Part shown: positions 49,172 through 59,073 of the stretch, piece by piece
Layout of the letters: the number at the start of each line of letters is the position of its first letter
Position numbering within the stretch: the first letter of the stretch is position 1
Source: Diphasiastrum complanatum
Lineage: Eukaryota > Streptophyta > Lycopodiopsida > Lycopodiales > Lycopodiaceae
Assembly (NCBI GenBank): GCA_029204225.1
Contig: CM055108.1
Location: 13,701,955 to 13,765,954, forward strand
Direction: 5' to 3'
Length of the DNA: 64,000 bases
Translations under genes and position numbers: made by a program
The notes under the pieces: generated by a model
What the model was told of the DNA's origin: nothing
The model's input: the letters and a program-made list of their open reading frames with translations, nothing else
Databases searched by the model: none

Positions 49172-50990
49172 TCATCTATTTTCTATATCAACTTGAGTAT
49201 CATCTATATTTTCTATGATCTCTATATCCATTTCTCCAGTTGGAAGTAACTTTGGTAAAGAAGCATCTGCAATTGAAACTGGATATGAATTTTCAATCAC
49301 AAGTTTTATAGTCTCTTGTCGGAAATGCATAATCTCCATTGGGGAGACCTTTGGGCATTTGAACTAAAAAAACAAAAATAGAAGTACATGTTATTAATCA
49401 AGAATTAGTTATAAAGTATTATAAATATCTGATGTGATTATGATTTAATAGATTACCTCTAGCAGATTTGGAAGCTTATCATGTAGTGCAAACCAACTGA
49501 AAAAATATTTGACATTGAAGATTATATACCAACCACAACTAACAGAATCAACCTGCTGGGAGGACTATAGTATTCAAATATTTATGAAAGTTAGTAACAA
49601 AATTTTAACTATGTGCAATATCAGATCAACGCGCATGAGATGATGTTAAAATCAACAAAGACCACAAGCGCGAGTCGAACCGATATCAGAAAAATATTGA
49701 TGGAATATCAAATCAGCATGCACGATATGAGATGAAAAACTACAAACACTAAAGGTACATGTCGAAACGATATTAAAATTTATTTACCTCTGCATCAACC
49801 ATTTTGAGCTTCGTATAGGCTGTTGCACTTGGTGTTGGAAAGAGTTTCAATATTTTCTTCAAATGGCTCCTCGTTATTTTGTGGGTGTGTGTTTTTAAAC
49901 AAATTTGATTAGACACACCCTCATCATTGACATATAAGGATAGCACATATAAGCTCCAGTGATCACTACAATCAGAAAACAATATGATTTTAAGAATGTA
50001 TGTAAAATCAATAATTCATATTAAAAAATCAACTTAATTAAATCTGAAAAGCATACACTTACTTGGTTATGTATGGGAGCACGAGTATTGGAGTCGCCAG
50101 TTTGACGTATTGAAGCATATCAGCGTGCAGACTTTTAAAATCAGGGAAATAAAAAATAGCCATGAATTGTAGAGAAAACAATGCGACATCTATAAAAATT
50201 GGGATATGGAAAAACTCCATCCAATATTGAATGGTCCCCCTCCTACATTGACACCTAACATGTTATTCCTACTTTTCAATTCACCTGTATCTAATTTACT
50301 AAGGGAAAGACCTATATTAGTCTTCGACATCTTAAAACTGTATAGAGGACCAAGAGCTTTAAGATATGTATTGAGTAATTGGTCATACTATACATATTGA
50401 GGAGAATTTACAAAAGCAAGTGTAGGAGGTGCAGGAAGTGTTACAGATAAACCACAAAATGAATTGTCATTTAAAATCAATTCGACCTTTAAATTTACAA
50501 ACTCATCTAACTCCTCTCCTGATGCTAGAGGGGGGGGGGGGGGGGGCTAATATGGGGGAAAGTAGAAGACTGAGATTTAGGAGATACGGATTTAGGAGAC
50601 TGAGATGCTAGAGGAGGAGATTTATTAGGAGAAGAATCTTTTGGAGGAGAACAAGGAGACTAAGATTTAAGAGGAGAGGGATTTTTAAGAAGAGAAGGAG
50701 ACAAATTTTTTAGGGGGAGAGGAATTCTTAGAAGGAGACTGAGAATGAGACCTCGGAGGAAATTGTCTAGCTGTTAGTATATCTTGTAGAGACAACATCT
50801 TTGAAAAATCTTTGGCTTTATTAGGACAGTCAAGAGGCCTCCTCTTTTTTAAAACACTCTCGTTTTGTACCCGCAATACAAGTCGGGTAGGTTGTGATTG
50901 CTTCCGCTTCTTTTCTGCATCTTGTTTTGGAGGAGAGGAGAGAACTGGTCTGAAGTACTCAGCAAATTTGTCATACGTGTCCTGTAGCTG
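49172..50990 (-). CDS. Ulp1-like (C48) cysteine protease gene or relic, multi-exon
   Basis: Four exons on the reverse strand splice in phase with GT-AG signals: exon ending at 50063 (TPILVLPYIT), exon 49965-49788 (DHWSLYVLSLYVNDEGV), exon 49552-49457 (VDSVSCGWYIIFNVKYF) and exon 49363-49172 (FKCPKVSPMEIMHF to a stop). The AA|T junction creates the Asn before DHW. The His-Trp and Ser-Cys-Gly pair, ~66 residues apart, resembles the catalytic His and Cys of SUMO-protease-like C48 domains, often carried by plant MULE and CACTA transposons. Upstream, 50990-50410 encodes QDTYDKFAEYFRPVLSSPK, VLKKRRPLDCPNKAKDF and Ser-Pro repeats, but stops interrupt it. Family call from motif memory; the gene is possibly inactive. 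Confidence 0.5.
49617..49770 (-). repeat. Degenerate ~80-bp tandem duplication in an intron
   Basis: Two units share aatatca(g/a)atca...gcatgagatgatg-type sequence and a gtcgaa(c)cgatat block. They lie in the intron between the His and Cys exons of the Ulp1-like gene. Confidence 0.5.
50531..50547. repeat. Poly(G) run
   Basis: About 17 consecutive G on the forward strand, encoding poly-Pro in the reverse-strand Ser/Pro-rich segment and likely to slip in replication or sequencing. Confidence 0.9.
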
Positions 50991-51004
50991 AATACAAGAG
51001 TGAA

Positions 51005-51037
51005 ATCCTTCGGCATGATGGTCACCCTCTTGGCATG
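51005..51037 (-). pseudogene. Histone H3 C-terminal snippet
   Basis: The reverse strand encodes [11 protein letters not shown], eleven residues identical to the nearly invariant histone H3 segment in the loop before the last helix ([20 protein letters not shown] in H3). Flanking residues (DSVVAAF before, FTLVFSY after) diverge, though spacing fits a decayed H3. The rest of H3 is absent. It lies between the copia integrase and the Ulp1-like open frame. Confidence 0.65.
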
Positions 51038-51079
51038 GAAAGCTGCAACAACACTATCTGAGAAGAATTTCACCTAAAA

Positions 51080-52140
51080 ATCCTCATATGTAGTGTGCAG
51101 AGCTTCAACTACACAGAGACTTCTTGTTACATGTTTGATGGTGTCTTGCCATTCAGGGCTTTGGTGATGGATCGCTTCTGTAAGTAGACAACTGTAGTAA
51201 AAGCTTCTGCCCAGAACTTCTTTGGAAGAGAGACATGGGCCATCATGCTCTTGGCACTTTCGATGAGTGCCCGGTTCTTCCGCCAACTACACCATTGGAC
51301 TGAGGTGAGTAGCTAGTTGTGTATTATTGAAGTATCACATTGGCCTTGCAAAACTCCTTGAATTCTGTGGAGATGTACTCTCCCCTTCCATCTGTGCGTA
51401 GAGCCTTGATCTTCCTCTGGGTCTGATTTTCTGCCGACGCCTTGAAACTGCTTGAAGAACTTGAATGCTTCGGATTTGTTCTCCATATAGTAGGTTGCAG
51501 TCCTTCGAGAGAAGTCGTCGATGAAGGTTAGGAAATAGAGAGCTCTCCTTGTAGAAGCAGTCTGCATCGGGCCACAAATGTCGCTGTGTACAAGGTCAAG
51601 CAAGCCCTTGGATGTATGAACAGAGTCTGAACTGAAGAGACTTCTAGCATGCTTGCTGATAATACAACTTTCGCATGGAGAAGTTGGCTTGCTGACTGAA
51701 GGTAGGTTTTGTACTAGATTCTGAGCTGACATTTGTTGAATATTGTTGTAGTTAAGATGGCCAAGTCTGAAATGCCACAACATATCAGTTGATTCAGAAG
51801 TGGATGTGTGAAGAGCTTGACTGTTAGAAGAACAGCAATGGCTAAGTTTGTAAAGATAGCCACTTCTTCTTCCGTAGGCTAGAACCTTCTGAGATTTGTC
51901 AAGGATTGTGTAGCCTTCTGTATCAAATTCGACCCTCCGACTTGAATCGGTGATTTTGCTAACTGAGAGCAGATTCTTGGTCAGATTTGGAACGTGGAAA
52001 ACGTTGGACAACAACTTGACTTCACCTCTTTTGAATTCAATCCTGATTGTTCCTTCACCTTCGATTGAATGCGATGAGGTGTCTCCAAGTTGCACAACTC
52101 AAGAGTGGGTAAAGGACCACCAGGTTATATAATCTCCAAA
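51080..52140 (-). pseudogene. Ty1/copia protease-integrase relic
   Basis: Reverse strand: VQLGDTSSHSIEGEGTI-type end of the protease/linker; LSNVFHVPNLTKNLLSVSKI; pre-integrase LWHFRLGHLNYNNIQQMS and CESCIISKHARSLF; integrase DLVHSDICGPM, FLTFIDDFSRRTATYYMENK and, after a frameshift near 51440, the following segment with ALIESAKSMMAHVSLPKKFW near 51230. Homology stops at about 51110. Frame breaks near 51440, 51300 and 51120 make it inactive. RT is missing, as are gag and the LTRs. Confidence 0.85.
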
Positions 52141-52413
52141 AGATAGAAAATATTCCCTTCAATTCTATCAAAAGCAATTGATCTCCTATTCTTGCATAAT
52201 AACAGTCAAACACCATGCAAGTGCTCCATAAGTCCAATTATAGGTTTGGGCCCTCATAAGATTATTAACTACATTACCGACCAAGTCCGGAATGACAAGG
52301 CTGTTAGATTTCTTATGCTCGAACTTAAGCAAATCGTTCAAGTAATGAGATCTTGAAAAACCGAAGGCCGACAACATATTTTTTAGGCCTTCACATTTTT
52401 TTCCTTTGAGATT
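52141..52413. other. Unassigned spacer
   Basis: A 63-codon reverse-strand frame has no recognised motif. Confidence 0.35.
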
Positions 52414-52662
52414 AACTTAGAAATCATTTTTAAGGCACCTTCGTCTTTTTCGCTCCTAGTGAAAAAATACGACACACTGGCCAAGTGGCCTGAATAACTT
52501 AGAAATCATTTTTTAATGTACCTTCGTCTTTTTCGTCTTTTTCGCTCCTTAGCAAAAAATCTGACACACTGGCCAAGTGGCCAGAATACCTTAGAAATCA
52601 TTTTTAAGGCACCTTCGTCTTTTTCGCCTTTTTCACTCCTTAGCGAAAAATGTGACACACTG
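52414..52662 (+). repeat. Three tandem units of 75-92 bp
   Basis: Units at about 52414-52495, 52496-52587 and 52588-52662 each contain ttagaaatcattttt, ccttcgtctttttcg, a (t)agnraaaaaat block and gacacactg. The first two also carry ggccaagtggcc. Differences are small indels in the tttttcg run. A related single copy lies near 33370-33430. Confidence 0.9.
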
Positions 52663-54767
52663 TTTGGATGAAATTGTATGCATCTTTGGACGCATGATAT
52701 AAGGTGGTACAATAGTTTGATTAGAGTGATTTCATGCTTGAATATAGTTTTATAAAAAGCTAGTTGAAAAGCAAATTTCTCAGTTACTGGGTATTTTACG
52801 TAAATTTTTTTGATTTTTTTAGAAATCACTGCATGTCATGTTTGATGCATGCCGGATGTTTTGGAATCCTTTCGAAATGGGATGACAACTGTGAAACTGC
52901 CAAGTTGATGCTTTGAATCGATTTTCACAGTTTGGTCCATATATCGAACAGAATTTGAAAATCCCAATTTAAAATTTTGAAAGAACTGTGCCAATGTTTT
53001 GGTTTTGGTCAAATTCGTTGGTTTTTATCAAATAGAAATTGCTTATAAAGTGAATGACCTTACTGAGTTGAAATCAGTCAGTTTTATAAGGTCACCGTAT
53101 CTTTCACTTTCGGTTGAAGATTTTGGAATCTGTCAACAAAATAGAGCAATTTCTTGTTTATATAATCAATAAAGATCAAACATAACGCAAGTCTTGTTTG
53201 AATAGGTTCTATGCCGATCTACATGTAGATTTGCCCAATAGTTGAGTGCAGCACTTAACTAGTGAACAATCAAAACTGTTTGGATGACCACTAGATAAAA
53301 GTACTACTGATTCAAGATTGGTCCTTTCCCTAGCCAAATTTGGGGCTTTCAGCCAGAACCACATTTGGGAAGGGAGGAAGGAAATGAAGCCTAAGGTGTA
53401 GAGAAGTGGTTGACCGAGTTGACCAGTCTTAATATACTTTGAATTTTGGAAGTATAAGTGATTATGAGAGTGAGTGCAATTGGAAATTAGGCTTTGGAAT
53501 TATTGATTTTTTAAATTGCCTCTAGAAATTTGGTTGCCTTTCCCCAGTGTTTATTAAGAATTTCAAAGAATCAAAAATTATAAGGGAAGAGGTAATTGCA
53601 ATCGGATGATAATCCATTTATGGAACCATCTTTGTGTTGCAATCAGATTTGGATTAAATCCTCAGAACTTGCAAACGAAAGACAGATGGAATGTGTTCCA
53701 TACAGGAGTCTAATAATTTGGATTCCTTTTGAGGCATTATAGAGTGAAAGAGCTAGACAAAGGATGGTAACCTTTCTAACCTTCTTCAAGTTCTATAAAG
53801 ATCACCAACTAAATTTTTTTGGGGAAGGTTATAGGCTTTTCTAGTTGTAGGAAGCTTGTAGTTGAAGTACCCAATGAATCTAGTTCTCTTTGGAAAAGAG
53901 TAGTGATGCTTATAGAATTGATTAGGGGCTGATTTTTTATCATGTTAGGGAAGTTTTAAAGTGGGCTTTGGGGTTTTAAAAGTTCTGAAAAAAGATTTGT
54001 GGGATGGGTAGAGGAAGTCTTCCTCTACATACACAAACTTTTTTTTTGGCAAAAAGATTGATTCTATCTATGTGTTTTGATCAAAACTAGTGTTTTTTTT
54101 TTGCATAAATGAAGCGTTTGAAGTTCTGATTTTCATTTTGAAGTTCTATTTTCAGACCTGTAAATTTGAAAATCAGATCTGAAAAGTGAAGTTTTCATTC
54201 AAACTTCATTAGTTACACCTTTCTATCTCCTAGTTTCATGAAGATGGCAATGTAGGAAGGGAATGGTAGTGTAACTTTGTGCAGAAAACAAGTTTTGAAA
54301 TTCTGATTTTCAGACCTGTAAATCTGAAAACCAAATCTGAAAATTGAAGTTTTCATAAAGCTTCATTAGTTATCCATTTCTAGACACTAGTTTCTTGATT
54401 TTGGAAATCTAGAATAGTGAGAAATGTGAAAACTTTGGTTGCTTTTGAAATGACAAATGGAATTGAAATGGGAATGGGAACTTTATGTAAACATTAGCTT
54501 GGACTAGTTAATTGAAGTTTACATAAAGATTTGGTTTTCATTTTTGCTTTTGATTAAGGCAAATGTAGCTTGTTGTTGTTTTCCTCTTAAGCTTGGATTA
54601 AGCTTGCAAATAGTAGGCTTGGATTGAGCTTACAAACAATAAGATTGAATGAATAGAAGTAAATGCTTTTTATTTGCATTAGATGTAACAATTGAAGCAC
54701 TTCTATCATTCTAATTTGAGCACTTGTTGTTGTATATGCATAATAGAAAAACACACAGGCAACCCCA
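52663..54767. other. Non-coding region upstream of the gypsy gag
   Basis: No gene recognised. By position it should contain the 5' LTR and leader of the forward element, but no sequence matching the 3' LTR at 62816, and no primer site, is visible. It holds an ancient duplication at 54121-54400. Confidence 0.4.
54121..54400 (+). repeat. Degenerate tandem duplication, ~170-bp period
   Basis: Two units (about 54121-54243 and 54292-54400) share ttctgattttca, cagacctgtaaat, tctgaaaa.tgaagttttca and cttcattagtta. Non-coding. Confidence 0.75.
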
Positions 54768-55640
54768 ATGGATCAAACCAATGAAAATCCAACATTTGAT
54801 CTATTAAACCCATCCAATGTGGCACAAGCTCTTGAACTTTTATACCAACAAATTCAAGCCACTAATAAGCAACTTCTTGAAACTAATAAAAAAAACCAAG
54901 ACTTAGAGTCTAAGTTAGCCAATCAGAAGAAGCATGTAGTTCCACCTCCTGTAAAAGTGTTTAAGGGGGAGAAGAAAGATAGGAACTTACAAGTGGTAAG
55001 TTCTTGGCTAAATGTTTGGAACAAATACTTTGCCATGAACCAATTCCCTGAATCTAAAAAGTTATCCACTATCACCATGTTCCTTGAAGGAAGAGCCTTA
55101 GTTTGGTGGGATGACTTAGTTGCAAAGGGCAATCAACCTTGTAGATTTTTGCAAGCTTTTTAGGGATTATTTTCTACCACTTTTAGATGACTATGAACAC
55201 TTCCAAAAGTTGAGCCATCTAACCATGAATAAAGGTTTGGAACAATTTATTCAAGATTTTCATGAGTACCTAGATCCACTTTATAGTGATATTCTGCCTA
55301 AGGTACAAATGTTAATGTTCATTGATGGGTTACCAAAAGATTATCAAGTGGATGTTCATAGGAACCAATCAAAATCCCTAGAAGATGCTATTAGGGCTGC
55401 AGAATACTTTGATGATACACCTAAGCCACCTAGGGGTCAGTAGCCTAATGAGCAGAGAAAAGGTTTTCAATTTAAGAGGGGGGATAGGGAAGTTGTTAGT
55501 GAAACACATCCCAATTCCAACAATCTTAAGAAAACCAAGAAAAACTTTAAAAACCATTAGGGTGGCATTGATAAAGCTGAAGCTCGTAAGAAGAACCTGT
55601 GCTTCAAGTGCAATGGCGAGGGTCACCTTGCACGAGATTG
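54768..55640 (+). pseudogene. Gypsy gag with zinc knuckle, frameshifted
   Basis: Starts MDQTNENPTFDLLNPSNVAQ, with a coiled coil (QQIQATNKQLLETNKKNQDL), PVKVFKGEKKDRN, and FLEGRALVWWDDL of the capsid core. A shift near 55140 moves to FRDYFLPLLDDYEHFQKL and PKVQMLMFIDGLPKDYQV. Stops at 55441 and about 55558 precede an intact CCHC knuckle, CFKCNGEGHLARDC, at 55597-55638. The order and lengths are those of a complete gag. Confidence 0.85.
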
Positions 55641-55739
55641 TGTCAAATAACCAGCTTCTACCTCAGGTAATCTATCTTGAAGTAATGAGATGGATGTATT
55701 TTGTCATTAGTTATTTAGTCTTTGGACCTAATGACCTTA

Positions 55740-56160
55740 AGTGCATTAAAAGTAAAGAAATTGAACAAGGTAATTGTTAAGAATAGATATCCACTGCTGC
55801 GGATGGAGGACCTAATAGATTATCTTGGTGGTGCTGGGTACTTTACCAAGATAGATCTAAGGTTGGGATTCCATCAGATACGCATTAAAGGCAGAAGATA
55901 TACCAAAAACTGGGTTTTGAACTCGCTTTGGTCACTGCGAATTTTTGGTGGTGCCTTTTGGTTTGACCAATGCACCGGCAACTTTCCAATAGATGATGAA
56001 CGATTTGTTCAGGCCATATTTGAAAAGATTCGTATTGGTATTCTTAGATGATATCCTAGTGTTCAATAAGACTTTGGCAGAACATAAAGAGCATCTGAGG
56101 ATTGTCTGGGACATCCTAAGAAGGGAAAAGCTCTTTGCCAAAGAGTCTATGTATGACTTT
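55740..56160 (+). pseudogene. Gypsy reverse transcriptase, N-terminus deleted
   Basis: Begins LNKVIVKNRYPLLRMEDLID and GYFTKIDLRLGFHQIRI with the first catalytic Asp intact. A frameshift near 55890 leads to VVPFGLTNAPATFQ and the catalytic box VFLDDILVFNKT, also intact, near 56045. Stops replace codons near 55918 and 55990. The protease and the PIL..KKDG part of RT are missing, so the gag-RT junction is a deletion. Confidence 0.85.
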
Positions 56161-56162
56161 TT

Positions 56163-56770
56163 TTGCTAAGGAGTTGTCCTACTTGGGGCATAAGATTTTC
56201 AAACGGGGGGTGGAGATTGAGGCTGATCGTATCTAGAGGGTTATTGATTGGCCTATTCTCACCACAGTTCGAAAAATCAAGTCTTTCTTGGGGTTTGTTG
56301 GATTTTTCCGTCGGCATATTTTCCAATTTGCTTGACTGGCATTTCCCCTTACCCAGGCCTTGAAAGGCTATAAGAAGCTAAGTCGAAGGGCTAAGAGTCC
56401 ACTAATGGTGTGGACTGAGGATATGAATAATTGTTTTGAGTTGCTTAAGGAAAGTGTCACTTTGGCACCAATACTAATCATTGGCGATCCTAGCAAGAAA
56501 CTCAATCTTGCTCAGTCTAGGTATTGTACCTATGAGAAGGAACTATTTGCAATTGTTCATTCCTTGAAAATTTTGCGATATTATTTGTATGGAGCCAGAT
56601 TTGAAGTTTTGACAAATCATCAGACTCTTTGATATTTCTGTGATGCTACAAATTTAAAGGGGAGGCAAGCTAGATGGGCTGAGCTGATGCAAATCTTTGA
56701 CTTTTCTATACGTTATTGTAAAGGAAGTCAAAATACTCTAGTAGATGCTTTGAGTCGGTTATCGGTTATT
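56163..56770 (+). pseudogene. Gypsy RNase H domain
   Basis: The RT connection LGHKIFKRGVEIEADRI and SFLGFVGFFRRHI precedes RNase H with YCTYEKELFAIVHSLKILRY, FEVLTNHQTL and DFSIRYCKGSQNTLVDALSR. Stops lie near 56235, 56332 and 56631. The DASxxAIG part that normally starts RNase H is shortened (KKLNLAQSRYCTYEKE). Confidence 0.8.
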
Positions 56771-56849
56771 AATCAGTTGTGCTTTACTATCAGTTTCAGT
56801 CTCTTCAAGGACTATATGAGTCCGATCTCTTTTCTGGAAAGTATTGGCA

Positions 56850-57343
56850 ACAAGTACTTTTGGGGTCGATTCAGGTTTGCAAGATTTCTCGAATCAGGGA
56901 AAGACTGAAACGGATTTCCTAATTCAAAACAGGATTTTGTTTTGTAAAGGAAAGGTGTCTGTACCGGAGAATGACACTATAAGGGCCCAAATCTTGCATG
57001 AGGATCATGATAGTCCATGCACAGGACATCTGGGTATATAGAGAACACTTGACTTAGTTTGAAGGCAATTTTGGTGGCCTAAGATGAAAAGTCAGGTAGA
57101 GGCCTATGTACTTAAATGTACTAAGTGCCAGTTAAATAAAGCAGAGAGGCTAAAAGCTACTAGCCTATTACATCCTTTAGATATTCCCAACGGAAAGTGG
57201 AAAAGTATATCTATGAATTTTGTGCTTGGGCTTCCACGTACAGGGAAGGGCCACGATTTGGTTTGGGTCATTGTTGACAAACTTACAAATTTTGCTCAAT
57301 TTATCCCAACGAAAACTACTGTGAAAGCTTCAGAACTAGCTCA
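56850..57343 (+). pseudogene. Gypsy integrase, left half
   Basis: HEDHDSPCTGHLGI and WWPKMKSQVEAYVLKC with CQLNK form the HHCC zinc domain. The catalytic core starts with SISMNFVLGLPRTGKGHD, where the catalytic Asp of the usual MDF is Asn, and LVWVIVDKLTNFAQFIP. The frame is cut at SELAQ by the inserted element whose LTR begins at 57344. Confidence 0.85.
57339..57343 (+). other. Left target-site duplication GCTCA
   Basis: GCTCA here and at 61869-61873 brackets the inserted element exactly. Host integrase reading continues in the same frame on the far side. Confidence 0.88.
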
Positions 57344-57739
57344 AGTTACGAATAGAGCCACAACTGATCTATCATTAAGCTATGAAAGCATCACATAGGC
57401 AAGACTTAACCCTAGAAAGCAGGAAAGAGAGAGATCAATATCATCAGCTGAATGACAAATGACACAGTTCCCCTACTTATAGCCAAGAGGAAGCCCTAAA
57501 AGGAAGCTTCCAGTGGCTAGGGCCCAACTGGGAGGGATAATAGTACGCCCTCCAAGAAGGCCCCCACTCTCCAGTAATATGTCCAAATGGCCTAATAATG
57601 AATAATAAGGCCAAAGGCCAACCATATAGTCTGAATGTCACTAATGAATAAAAAAGAGCCCAAGGCCTGCTTATGCATAAAGTAAAGTAACTGTAAATGT
57701 AAATGGACGCGGCGAATGTAATGAGCCGAGTCCATAACT
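57344..57739 (-). repeat. 3' LTR of the nested family-A element
   Basis: 396 bp, bounded by AGTTA and TAACT, a perfect 5-bp inverted terminus. It matches 61451-61868 throughout except for a 22-bp indel and roughly twelve substitutions counted by eye. Confidence 0.93.
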
Positions 57740-57748
57740 CTCCCCGAC
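57740..57748 (-). other. Polypurine tract
   Basis: The reverse strand reads GTCGGGGAG directly against the start of the 3' LTR, the expected plus-strand primer position. Confidence 0.75.
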
Positions 57749-57785
57749 ACAAAAAAAAGACCCAACTGTCGAAAAGATAACCGGA

Positions 57786-58226
57786 TCAAGTAGCAGCAAG
57801 CCCTAGTGCATCAACAGCTAGAGGAACATCTGATGTAGAGGAATCAACAAGTGCAGCAAGAGCACGAGCCTGATCCGCAAGTAATGGTGTATGATAAAAC
57901 ACATCAATAGGCTCCCATGTAGCCTCCTCAATAGGATGACCATTCCACTGGACCAAAAACTGAATCTGCCGGCGGCGTCGACTATGGTATAGACGGACCT
58001 GTAATATAGCAGCAGGTAAAAATGGAAATAACTCTAGAGCAGTAGGAAACTCAGCATCACAAGGAGCGTCATCCTCAATAGCAGCACGTAATAAACTGAC
58101 ATGGAATACATCACAGGTGCGTGTGGAAGCAGGAAGCTGTAAGCGATATGTGACTGGACTAAGAACCTCCACAATGCGATAAGGCCCATAATAACGTGGT
58201 GCAAGCTTCTTAGTAGAAGCATGGCC
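57786..58226 (-). pseudogene. Integrase C-terminus and chromodomain
   Basis: Reverse strand: APRYYGPYRIVEVLSPVTYR (GPY/F-type module), DVFHVSLLR, then FPFLPAAILQVRLYHSRRRR and IQFLVQWNGHPIEEATWEPI, the chromodomain that targets chromoviruses to heterochromatin. A TAG at about 58230, in place of Gln, separates it from the upstream integrase. The end is at 57786, shortly before the polypurine tract. Confidence 0.88.
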
Positions 58227-58715
58227 CTAGACAAAATGATGACGTGCAAACCGTAATTGTAGATAAACCATATCTCCAAGCTGAAACTCAACATGGCGGC
58301 GGTGACGATCAACTGAGGTCTGATAACGCTGCTGAACCTGCTGTAAATGAGAACTGGCCCGAGTAATAAGCGCTCGAGCACCTAATAGAAAAGATGCAAG
58401 CGTAACAGGTGTATCCTCAGGAGGAAGAGGAATGCCAGGTAAAAGAAGTGCATAGCCATGAGATAACAAAAATGGAGAGACACCTGTGCTGGTACTAACA
58501 TAGCTATTATAGCTATACTCTGCTAAACATAAATGCTGATCCCAATCCTTCCCTGAAGGAGTAACAAAATGGCGCAAATAATCCTCAAGGATCCTGTTAA
58601 GGACCTCAGACTGCCCGTCAGAAGTAGAACGATAAGCAGAACCCATAAAAAGTTGACGTAACTAATCCTCAAGGATCATGTTAAGGACCTCAAACTGCCC
58701 ATCAGAAGTAGAATG
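58227..58715 (-). pseudogene. Integrase core C-terminal half with a local duplication
   Basis: Reverse strand: STSDGQSEVLNRILEDYLRH carrying the catalytic Glu, then WDQHLCLAEYSYNSYVSTST and FQLGDMVYLQLR. The segment STSDGQ...ILED is present twice (58633-58578 and 58715-58660), the upstream copy directly following the deleted RT. The first two catalytic Asp residues are missing with the deletion. Confidence 0.85.
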
Positions 58716-58729
58716 ATATACAAATAGTC

Positions 58730-59025
58730 AACTTATTTAAAGCACGGTAATCAATACAAAGGCGTTTGGTACCATCTTTCTTATTAATAAGGAGAATAGG
58801 AGTACCAAAAGGGCTGTGACTAGGAGCAATGAGACCTTGATCTAACAAGGTAGTAATATGGAGCTCAAGCTCATCACGCTCAAATCGAGACATACGATAA
58901 GGGGGACGGGAGGGAGGAGCAGAACCAGGACACAAATCAATATGATGGTTCACGTCACGTAATGGTGGTAGCATCGTAGGTTCTGAAAAGACAAAAGCAT
59001 ACTGATGTAATAAGTCAGAAATCAC
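58730..59025 (-). pseudogene. Reverse transcriptase, N-terminal part only
   Basis: Reverse strand: [60 protein letters not shown] and LNKLTI, then an abrupt junction into integrase sequence near 58725. The catalytic boxes are absent. A TAG at about 59074 separates this from protease. Confidence 0.88.
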
Positions 59026-59073
59026 CTGAGGAACAGCTGCTGGTGTAGAAACTGGAAGAACTGGTACTGCCCG

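Noticed and set aside
49670-49690. Reverse-strand ggttcgactcg resembling box B
   Set aside because: No box A at tRNA-like distance; it belongs to a local tandem duplication in an intron.
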